Assembly: GCA_014058105.1 (NCBI GenBank)
Contig: JACGCM010002789.1
Coordinates: 372,001-436,000, forward strand
DNA: 64,000 nt
Direction: 5' to 3'
DNA from: Kingdonia uniflora
Taxonomy: Eukaryota; Streptophyta; Magnoliopsida; Ranunculales; Circaeasteraceae
Shown here: in pieces, positions 55,880 to 64,000 of the stretch
Layout: every line of letters starts with the position of its first letter
Position numbering within the stretch: position 1 is the stretch's first letter
Translations under genes and position numbers: made by a program
The notes under the pieces: model-generated
What the model saw: only the letters and a program-made list of their open reading frames with translations
What the model was told of the DNA's origin: nothing
Databases searched by the model: none

Positions 55880-57190
55880 ATGAATATTCGAGTTGTATTT
55901 TATCTTTGGTCATTAACCAGTAAGTCCCACTATCGGCCTTGTCACTGATAATATATGGTCATTTCCAGTTTTCTGATACCTTGCCAGAATTTTTAGGTCG
56001 AGAACTGTCCTATATGCGTCAATGGACAAGGTCACCAATGCTAAATGTTATCTTTTGAACCTTCTTACAATAAGCTTTTTTGAGAGTATCATGGTAACTC
56101 CCCAAGTTTACAATGGCTTGGTCACGTGTTTCTTTGATCCAGTTGAGGTTGCAGAGATGACCGAGTTCATTTTATTCATCCGTTATTTTTCTTCGAGCAT
56201 TTGGTAGATCAAGGTTTGAAGGTATGACTGCTTCAATACAAAAGCTATCATGAATGGTGTACAATTGGTGAATGTTTGAGGAGTCATCCGGTATGCCCAT
56301 AAGACACTAAGAAGCTCATCCACCCATCTGCCTTGTTTCTCGTCGAGGCGTTTGCGCAATCCTGACTTGATGCTCTTGTTGATGGATCCAATTTCTCCAT
56401 TACCTTGAGGGTAGTATGGAGTTAAAGTAGGATGTTGAATTTTTTATTTGTGGATGTAGCTAAGGACTTTGCCGTTGATAAATTACTTGCCGTTATCTAA
56501 TCGTATTATTTGCGGATAACCAAATCTGGTTATGATGTGTTACCAAACAAATTTGATGACTTTAATATCATCTGTGTGATATAGAGGTACTGCTTCGACC
56601 CATTTGGTGAAGTAATCCGTTTCCACAAGAATGAACTTTATGTTCCCCGATGCTGGGTGGAAAGGTCCAATGATATCTATCCCCCATCGTTTGAATGGCC
56701 AGTGAATATTGCTAATTTGCAGGTTGAGTGCGGGGCTTTTAATGTCTTGAGCATAGATTTGGCATTTGTAGTACTTTCAAACAAAGTCTTCGCAGTCCTA
56801 TTGTATCTTCAACCAATATAGCCCTTGAGTGAATGCCCACTGGGCTAATGTTCGTCCCGAAACATAGGATGCACAGATTCCTTCTTGAAGTTCTTTGATT
56901 TTGATTTAGGCTTGTTTCAGAGAGATGCATCCAATAAGAGGTCTTCCTCTTATGATGTGATATAGGATTTTATCTTGAACTGTGAATCTGGGGTATTTTG
57001 CTAAGAGTGATCGGACCTCTTCTTTGTTACTTGGGAGAATGTTGGAATTGTGGTATGCATGGAATGGTCTTCTCCATTCTTCGACATCCTTATCTTCAAT
57101 AACATTAATTTGCATCGTATAACTTATATTGAGACTAGAATGTTCGATGACCTCGCTAACCAAAGTTCTCCTTTCATTCTCTTCGAGCAT
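55880..57190 (-). pseudogene. Element D integrase
   Basis: LLAKYPRFTVQDKILYHIIR and GRPLIGCISLKQ lead into the zinc finger (KCQIYAQDIKSPALNLQI in shifted frame, about 56770). Core: HWPFKRWGIDIIGPFHPASG (first Asp), ETDYFTKWVEAVPLYHTDDI, IITRFGYPQIIRLDNGK (second Asp), then PQGNGEIGSINKSIKSGLRK, in which the catalytic Glu is replaced by Gly (about 56390). VLWAYRMTPQTFTNCTPFMI and the C-terminal domain SGTYWLMTKDKI run to about 55880. Confidence 0.82.
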
Positions 57191-57204
57191 TGTAACAATG
57201 TATG

Positions 57205-58162
57205 CTAATGCATCGGCGTGTAAATTTTCGCCTCGAGAAAGGTAAGAAATTGCTGATGTTTTGAATTTGCCAATTTTTTCTTTGGCCAGGGCTGCATGCC
57301 TAATGTTTTGAACATTTTATTGTAATGGTTACCGACGAGTAAGGAGATGACGCATACACCTATTTCTTTTGCATTAAGTGTGTGCCATAGCAAGATCCAG
57401 TCCATGAAGGATAGCTTCAAATTCAATTTCATTATTGGGAGCATAGAACTAAAGTTTAATAGCATTTTCGATTCGATGATTGAAAGGTGGAACGAGGATG
57501 ATGCCGATTTCGGATCATCGCGGTTCAGTAGATCTGTCTGTAAAGAGTCATCATCCTGTACTTCTTGACCAGGCGTCCGGTTCTGTTAATGTGTCATCAA
57601 TCAATACTTCATCGAGTTCTTCACAATCAGGGTCTTCGATTGGACAATCTGCTAAGAAATCAGCTATCGGTTTCCCTATGATTGATATCTGAGGTTCGCA
57701 GGAGATGTCATACTCGCTAAGAAAAATAAACCATTGTTGAACCCTTCGAGACTTTTATTTTTCAAAGAGTGCAAGTTTAAAAGGAAACTTGGTAATAATT
57801 TTGATGGGATGAGCCTGAAAATATGGTCAAGGTTTTTGAGACCTGTATACCAGGGCGAGTAGCTATTTTTTAGTTATTGTGTACCATTTTTCAGCAGGCA
57901 TAAAAGTTTTGCTGATAAAGTAGATTGGTGTTTCCCCACCGCCATCTTCTTGAGTAAGGACTAAGCTAATGGAATCATCAGTGGTAGATAAGTAAATTGT
58001 TAGTGTTTCACCATCAACAGGAGTACTCATTATTGGAGGACGCCCCAAGTATCTTTTAAGATCTTGGAAGGCCAATTCACAGTCAGTAAAGGATTTCCTT
58101 GGGCTATTTTTTGGATAGTGGAATCTAATTACCATGAAGGAGGTAAATAAGTTTGCATCCAT
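57205..58162 (-). pseudogene. Element D dual RNase H
   Basis: Ty3-type domain open at 58162-57863: TDCELAFQDLKRYLGRPPIM, GETLTIYLSTTDDSISLVLT, ETPIYFISKTFMPAEKWYTI. Then ALVYRSQKP, VQQWFIFLSEYDI and PIADFLADCPIEDPDCEELD. The archaeal-like domain is badly worn: QTDLLNRDDPKS where TDGS.G lies, then in another frame FSSMLPIMKLNLKLSFMDWI over NNEIEFEAIL. Inactive. Confidence 0.7.
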
Positions 58163-58960
58163 CAGATGACTTGGAAATGAACCAGTGAAGAGTTGTAGCT
58201 TTGCCAGTAAATTCCTCTACATCATTTTTGGTTCGAGAAGATGGCATGGCCATGAGTGCTTTAATTTGTGCTTGATCAATTTTGATTCCCCTCTTACTAA
58301 CAAGGTGTCCCAGAAATTTACCCGATGCGATACCAAATTGGCATTTTTCTGGGTTGAGTTTCATCTGGTAGGTACGAAGGATATCGAAGATGGTCTGGTT
58401 GTTGTTGCAATGATCCTCATGCTTCGAGCTTTTGTAAATCATGTCATCGATGTATACTTCCATGATTTTTCCTAAATGATCTTTAAACATTCTTTAATCC
58501 GAAAGACATTACTGTGTAATAGTAGAGACCTCTTTCAATGACAAAAGTTGTTATTTATTGATTTTCTTCGGCGAGAGGAACCTGATTACAACCGGAGGCT
58601 GCATCCATCATAGAGAGAAGTTTGTGCCCTGCTACAGAGTTGAGGAGTTGTGGGATCAATGAGAGAGGAAAGTTATCTTTCTGTGTGAACTTGTTGGGCT
58701 CTGTAAAATCGATACAAACTCAGATTTTTCCATTCTTCTTTAGGACCACCACTATGTTAGAAGCCCATTTTTGATATTTTACTTCTCGAATAAATCCTAC
58801 ATGAAGGAGTTTATAAATTTCTTCATTTACGCCTTCGCAAAGGCGGGGAACAAAATTTTGATGCTTCTACGCAACATCTTTGTTATCTAGAAGGAGATTG
58901 AACTTATGGCATGTGTTCGAGTGATCAATGCCAGACATTTTTTTGAAAGACCATGCAAAG
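58125..58960 (-). pseudogene. Element D reverse transcriptase
   Basis: VNEEIYKLLHVGFIREVKYQ, KWASNIVVVLKKNGKI, CIDFTEPNKFTQKDNFPLSL, LLSMMDAASGCNQVPLAEEN, then in another frame (58490-58125) MFKDHLGKIMEVYIDDMIYK with intact YIDDM, LRTYQMKLNPEKCQFGIASG and FLGHLVSKRGIKIDQAQIKA. A frameshift near 58495 separates palm halves. Confidence 0.85.
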
Positions 58961-59187
58961 ATGTCAACATTTTTTTTTTAAAGTTGGATCATGGCTTCTT
59001 TATCGTCACAAGATAGTTTGGAGCCAATAAAGGTGTTACGCCCGTGCCCATCGAGTTTAATGGAATCTACTACCTCAGCATCATGTTGCTCGAATATGGG
59101 GGGTGTTTCCTACTGTAGTTGCTATGCTTTTAGAAGTTTTTCCGTGTGAGAGTTGGTTGTGGTATTCTCGCGCATATGTGCAACTGC

Positions 59188-59676
59188 TTAGCTTCCTTTA
59201 ATTTCATAGACTCCGTGATCTGTTAGAAATCTTAATACCAGATAATAAGTCGAAGGTGCTACTTTGATTGAATGTAGCCAACTTCGCCCGCAGATTCCCA
59301 AATATTTGGACTCAACATCGATGACGACGAATTTAACAAAAATTGTTTTTGATCCCGCCTGAACTGGCAAAGTAATTTTACCTGTGGTCGATTCATTAGA
59401 ACCATTAAAACCTGTGATGCTGGTTGTCAAAGCTTTTGCTGAGTCTTTGACTCTTAGCACATTAATTGCTTTTTGAAACAAAAAATCTGCTGCGCTTCTT
59501 TTATTGACGAGAAGTGAATGCAGGTAGTCTAATCCTACTTTGAGCATAATGACCAGAGGGTCGTCATGAGGGTACTTGACATGGATTGTATCGCAGTCCT
59601 CAAATGAAATATGATACGGGCGTTTTGATTTACTAGAACTGGGGAAAAAGTTTACTGATTTGTCTGTGGATGCCAT
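59188..59676 (-). pseudogene. Element D aspartic protease, active site lost
   Basis: One open 162-residue frame: RPYHISFEDCDTIHVKYPHD, DPLVIMLKVGLDYLHSLLVN then KRSAADFLFQKAINVLRVKD. The D-T/G-G triad is replaced by N-K-R. SAKALTTSITGFNGSNESTT, GKITLPVQAGSKTIFVKFVV, YLGICGRSWLHSIKVAPSTY and GVYEIKGS follow as in other Tat proteases. Long and open but apparently catalytically dead. Confidence 0.8.
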
Positions 59677-59699
59677 TTTGCAACATGATATAATTCTAT

Positions 59700-61354
59700 C
59701 GCCTTGATTTCTCTTTTATCCTTTCTAAATCTCGATCAAGTAGAGATGTTAAGCTTGACCTTGTCCTTGCTCCTGTTCAGCGGCTTTTCTTTTAGTTTCA
59801 TCTTCGAGGAACTTTAGAACGTTAGGGACATAATTATGAAGTCATCAAGCAAGAAGAATATGATAAAAAAAATTAATTAAAGAGTAACAGTTGTCGGTCT
59901 TATGGCTACGGATGCTGTATTACTGACATAAGGGTTCGTTGGGTATATCAGGAATTCCTTAAGCTTCTCGATACAAAACATCTCCCTTTATCGTAGGTAA
60001 GATAGCGGAGAGTGTGCTTATCATAGGAGGCAAGACTGGAATGGGTGTCTCTGGCATTTTGTCTCTTCTTTTAGTGGTGCCGGTATTTCTTCTACATTGC
60101 TTTGGTTGTCCAGTAATGGATTACTTAGGAGGCGGCGATGAAAATGCTTGATTGGAATGGATGACTGTGGAGCTCTTCATCTTATCATTTTTGGATCATT
60201 CTAATTTGTTGTACTTATTAAAAGCATCAATCATTTTAGTCATCATTTTGGGCTTGTACAAGATAAGTTCTTCTCGAACTTTCGAGTCGATATGTTGTAC
60301 TGAGGTGAATGCTGGAACGACAATATTGGGATCTGAATTCCCAATTTTCTATGTTTCTTAATAAAAACACTTGTAAAAACTCGCCAAGGTCTCTTTTGCG
60401 CCTGTGCGAAAAAGAACAATAAATCCATAGTTATTATTTTCTCCTTTGCATGGGCATAATTCAACTCGAAGAGGTGCTATAATTGGTTGAATATATTGAT
60501 AGAGGATTCGGGGATAGTATATAACTACTTTAGAAGATCTTCCCTTAGGCTCATGTTGAATAATCAGCATAACATATGATCGAGCTTGGAGTACAATTCA
60601 ACTGCAGCTCTGATGTGTCAGACATGGGTAAGAGGGTCAGTAAGGCCTGCATACAAATTAAATTTTGGCATGTAGAAATTTTCCAGAATGGGCTTGACTT
60701 TGAGAGTAGACCTTAAAGCCATTGGCCTGGGATATCAAAGTTTATAGCTTGGATCCTTTGGTTTAGGTCATCCAAGGTGATAAATTGTGGTAGAAGATTT
60801 AGTGTGGCTGTAACCTGTGGATTAAAGTCTCCATGACCTTCAGGTCCCAATCAGTTTCTTATAGGCCATCTCATTGGTGGCAGTAGGGTTTGATGGCATG
60901 TACGTCGACTTCCAAGAGTTGTCAATGCTGAGGATGCAAGTCCAAAATAATGAGAAATCCTGTCAGGATTCCCTGATTTGAAACGAGAAAACCCGCCTTC
61001 TCTTGGCGGGATTTCTGTTTTGGTTGCCCTGAAGCGATGATCATTTCGAACTTGGGGAGGTGACATTTGATGGTCTGTGAGCTGATCTTGAGTTCTTCGT
61101 AAATATGCTTCATTTCTTTCTGATACGATCGACACTATTGGTCCAAGGCTTTTCTCCTTTCGTCTATTTCCATTTGAAGAGTCTAGGTGTAAATTCGTTG
61201 ATCTTCTAGCCTCTAGACTCGGCCCAATTCCATTTGATTCTAAAGTTTGGTCACTACGCTATACAGATCGACTATTTCCGACATTGGGTTGATCTCGTTG
61301 ATCATTTGCGTACTTGAGGCACTTCGGAGATTCATGTTTGTCATTGGATTATTT
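59700..61354 (-). pseudogene. Element D gag
   Basis: ATG near 61354 just inside the PBS: MTNMNLRSASSTQMINEINP. An N-terminal frame runs to about 60850 with Arg-rich QTIKCHLPKFEMIIASGQPK and PPQVRNDHRFRATKTEIPPR in two overlapping frames. The capsid portion at 60600-60200 (ILYQYIQPIIAPLRVELCPC; GAKETLASFYKCFY; NIVVPAFTSVQHIDSKVREE; MMTKMIDAFNKYNKLE) keeps the fold order of Tat Gag but is broken by stops. Confidence 0.65.
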
Positions 61355-61385
61355 TTGATCAAGTGTTAAAGAAAAGTGTGGTACT

Positions 61386-61403
61386 CCCACAGACGGTACC
61401 AAT
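61386..61403 (-). other. Element D primer-binding site
   Basis: Minus strand ATTGGTACCGTCTGTGGG next to the 5' LTR; one of three versions of the same site (A, D, F). Confidence 0.75.
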
Positions 61404-62072
61404 TGTAATGGCGTGTTTTCAGGAAGGATAATCTTTGCCAATACTTTTGTAAAGATTATACAATGATAAATGCAAAATCACTGAATTTTATGTGGAAACT
61501 CAGTAAAGTCTAAGAAAAATTATGACCTCGATGAGGGTTTAGATGAAAAATCCAATAGGTTGCTTGCTATTACAATTCGTTGTTTGGTAAGAAAGAAAGA
61601 ATGAATGTATAGTCAAGTTGCGGATCTAAATAACTCATTATCTATATGTATTTATAGTAGATACAAGCAGTTTACAAAAAGAAAAATAGTTTCCTATTTC
61701 TGAGGTAGTGGGCGAACTTTGCTGATCTTCCAGCGGCTCTTATTTGTCCAAGCATAACGGTTACTTTTAGTAGGTCAAGAACTGTGGTCGCAAACGTGAA
61801 ATCTTCTCGAATGATAGAATATCTTCGAGTACGGTCTGTTGGCTTCTTCTTGTCGAATATGGGAAATATGCTACTACAAACAGTCTCCTATCTCGAGGGT
61901 AGTAGGCAAACTTCGCGGATCTTCCAACGGTTCTTATTTGACCAAGCATAATGACAACTTTTAATAGGTTAAGAACTGTGGTCGCAGACGTGATATCTTC
62001 TCGAATGATGGAATGTCTTCGACTACGGTTTGTTGGTTTCTTCTTGTTAAATATGGGAAATTGGATACTACA
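61404..62072 (-). repeat. Element D 5' LTR with 194-bp internal duplication
   Basis: Plus strand TGTAATGGCGTG...GGATACTACA. The duplicated block starts at 61694 and 61888, period 194, as in the other D LTR. TATA motif near 61650. Confidence 0.88.
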
Positions 62073-62074
62073 CT

Positions 62075-63050
62075 ACCCTCAAGAAAGATCCTACCAGATT
62101 CAGGCATTCTAAATTCTTGTACCCTACCTGCAACAAAGTCTCTACCCCTTTCCACCAGCCCTTGGGCAAGCACTCCCATCTTTAACGTAAGGTACTCATA
62201 ATCAGAGCATACTTAGCCCATTTCACACCTTACTCTATTTGCGATCATCTTATCATGCATGGTATCCTTCTATACCTTTATTTTTTCTTAATCTCATTTA
62301 TAAAATAAGCAAGAACTGTAATCATCTCCTTCTCATAAACTTCACCGGCTGCAAGTTTGTTTATATTTGGTATAACGAGATTGATAAACTTTGTATGGGC
62401 ATCCTTTAGTAGTTTATCTAAATTTCTGCAGTGTTCCCTTTCTTTTGTATTATCTAAGGATAAATAAGCATTACGTTCCTCCGTCACTCTCACTAACTTA
62501 TCCATTTTTTCGAGCATGCTGATAGCTTCCTCCATCCTTGCCCGGTCGCCAATTCTCTCAGGGACATCACCATCAAGGTTTTGTTCGGCCATTTTAATGT
62601 CTGCTTCCAATTTTAAATTTTTTTTATTTAAACAAACATCCCTATCCCAGGCCTCATCCTATTCAACCTCCATTTTTCATATTTTTTCATTGGAATTTTG
62701 TACAATCGCGTAAACATATTTAAGATCGGCCTGAAGCGCTGCTATCTATTCAAAATGTACCTTCCCTTCATGATTATTCTACTCAAGTTGTTCCCTCAAA
62801 TCCTCTATATCCTTAAGTTTAATCTTCAGTCTCTCCATCACATCTCTCTTACTACCATGACTAGTTGATAGTCCAGCTTTTAATTTCTCTAGCCGTTTAG
62901 AGAGCTTGTCACAATGACTCTGCGTACTATGCATACTATCCTCTTTCCTCTTATCAACGTCATTCAACTTCTTCACATCACATTCAGCACTCGACAAATT
63001 AGCTCGCGCTCTCACAAATTCTATTTCCATCACCCTCTATTGCTTCCTAA
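62075..63050 (-). pseudogene. Element E large antisense gene, coiled-coil C-terminal part
   Basis: MMEIEFVRARANLSSAECDV (63033), SKRLEKLKAGLSTSHGSKRD, LKIKLKDIEDLREQLE, then after stops MEADIKMAEQNLDGDVPERI, ARMEEAISMLEKMDKLVRVT and NTKEREHCRNLDKLLKDAHT (62610-62278). The tail, in a shifted frame, is YEYLTLKMGVLAQGLVERGR to FLEG near 62085. Heptad-rich throughout. It parallels A at 13379-13919 (AEQSLDAVVGN, EESMAMLGKMVKF, EYLECIMSKIGALTK). The N-terminal PF04195-like part is not within the window. D sits just past its 3' end. Confidence 0.65.
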
Positions 63051-64000
63051 TGTTATTAAGATACTATTTTAATCTCACGCCCCAAAATCCAATAATCAGT
63101 AAGCTAGACCAATTACTAAGATTCAAAGTTGTGTAGGTCTTGGAATCCAAAGATTCGCCCCATAAACATCCCAGCCATATACAAATTCAGGCTCAGTCAT
63201 TCACTTAGCAATACATTAGAGCAATAAGGAAAATAGAAATACAGAAGACTAAGAAACAATATCTAAACAAAAGATTCTACAAACCCCAGCCAGTTAGAAC
63301 CACAAACAAAGGACCCAAAATAATAACAGAGCAACAAGCCTTCAACCCCAATTTTTAAAATATCACCACTGCAACAACTCTAAACCTAAATTGTTGTTAT
63401 GCGAGAGTGAGCAAACCACGGCTCACTAACTCCCCAAATATGTTAAACAATTATACCAACTAATGAGAAGAATATAATAATAATAAGATATAATAATTGC
63501 CAATGATAAGTAATAGATATACCAAAGATGTCTAATAGATATCTAATAGATATATAACTAGTCTAATATATATAAATAAACTAGGCCATGTGTATATATA
63601 TATACATAGTACGAAGGAGTGCAAAGACTATAGACTACACTCCAGTCACACAGACTATAACTACACCCAAATCACTACTATGGCCCTCAGCGCCACACGC
63701 AAATAACCAGCCTTAGAAATGTAAAACCTACGAGGGTAAACAACCCTCGGCCCACAATAATCCAACAGGGTTTCCCAAACCCCAACATGGCACAACCACG
63801 AAGCTAAAACCAGCTTAATGAGATCGTCCGCATCCCGATACACCAACCTAAAACTCCACAACAACCATCAAGACTAAATAACCTACTAGAATATCAAATA
63901 CAGAAGAAAGAAGAAAATAGATACAGAGAGAAGAGTTATGCTAAAGTTACAGTAATAGTAAGAAAAGAAGATTTCAGATAAGAGGAGATGAATATGAAGA
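63051..64000. other. Unassigned right-hand end
   Basis: No homology to the antisense genes of the other elements was recognised. It contains AT-rich short repeats near 63470-63610 (AATAGATAT units, a TATATATATATA run). A 67-residue minus-strand frame at 63864-63661 has no motif. It could be a further insertion in E. Confidence 0.35.

Larger units (their letters stand above)
53828..62072 (-). mobile_element. Element D: complete 8.2-kb Tat element nested in E
   Basis: LTRs 53828-54499 and 61404-62072, perfect 5-bp target duplication CTACC (53823-53827 and 62073-62077), PBS beside the 5' LTR, and sense genes on the minus strand. Much of the antisense region next to the 3' LTR is deleted. Related to B. 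Confidence 0.92.
49650..64000 (+). mobile_element. Element E: plus-strand Tat element with gag-PR deletion, split by D
   Basis: Truncated 5' LTR, then RT-RNaseH-INT to about 53500, then D at 53828-62072, then the antisense gene tail at 62075-63050. The 3' LTR is not reached within the window. LTR family as in C, opposite orientation. E interrupts C at 49650. The right limit is set by the window, and the segment 63060-64000 may not belong to E. Confidence 0.75.

Noticed and set aside
63661..63864. 67-residue minus-strand frame near the right end
   Set aside because: No motif, no homologue in the window, and length expected by chance in sequence of this composition.
1..64000. tRNA, rRNA or ordinary host protein genes
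   Set aside because: None recognised; every strongly supported coding segment belongs to a retroelement.

Overview
The window is AT-rich plant nuclear DNA made almost entirely of decayed, nested transposable elements. I see no convincing ordinary host gene, tRNA, rRNA or CRISPR array. The main occupants are Ty3/gypsy LTR retrotransposons. Their pol regions carry a Ty3-type RNase H followed by a second, archaeal-like RNase H, they lack a recognisable chromodomain, and they carry extra genes in antisense between integrase and the 3' LTR. These traits are diagnostic of the plant Tat lineage (Ogre/Grande/Retand-like). A plant L1-type LINE tail with RNase H and a Ty1/copia element complete the picture. 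This points to a large-genome flowering plant; the species cannot be told from the sequence.

Layout, left to right. 1-612: minus-strand gypsy gag remnant (H). 1330-2779: LINE 3' end. 2870-3250: LTR-like relict with a palindrome array. 4840-6450 and 21912-22104: old plus-strand gypsy G, which serves as host for later insertions. 6451-21911: nearly complete 15.5-kb plus-strand Tat element A with both LTRs, PBS, gag, PR, RT, two RNase H domains, integrase, two tandem-repeat arrays, and antisense genes at 13.4-21.0 kb. 22105-27030: minus-strand copia, its right LTR cut by B. 27031-34466: minus-strand Tat element B. 34685-39775 plus 49400-49649: minus-strand Tat element C. 39776-49399: complete minus-strand Tat element F inserted in C (5-bp target duplication GTAAG). 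49650-53827 plus 62073 to about 63050: plus-strand Tat element E inserted in C. 53828-62072: complete minus-strand Tat element D inserted in E (target duplication CTACC). Order of insertion along the deepest path is G, copia, B, C, E, D: six generations. A is a separate insertion in G, and F a separate insertion in C.

How the genes work together. The sense genes (gag, then pol with protease, reverse transcriptase, RNases H and integrase) are the copying and integration machinery, now broken by stops and frameshifts. On the opposite strand, in the region between integrase and the 3' LTR, A and C both carry the same three genes in the same order: a small gene next to the LTR (MV.. to RFHYLL), a second small gene (MV.T to CFKCNYM), and a large gene. 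In A the large gene has canonical GT-AG introns and encodes a domain resembling the plant 'putative gypsy type transposon' family (PF04195) followed by long coiled coils. B, D, E and F keep parts of this set. This antisense set, kept at the same place across diverged elements, is the most interesting biology in the window. All boundaries were read by eye, so expect errors of a few bases.
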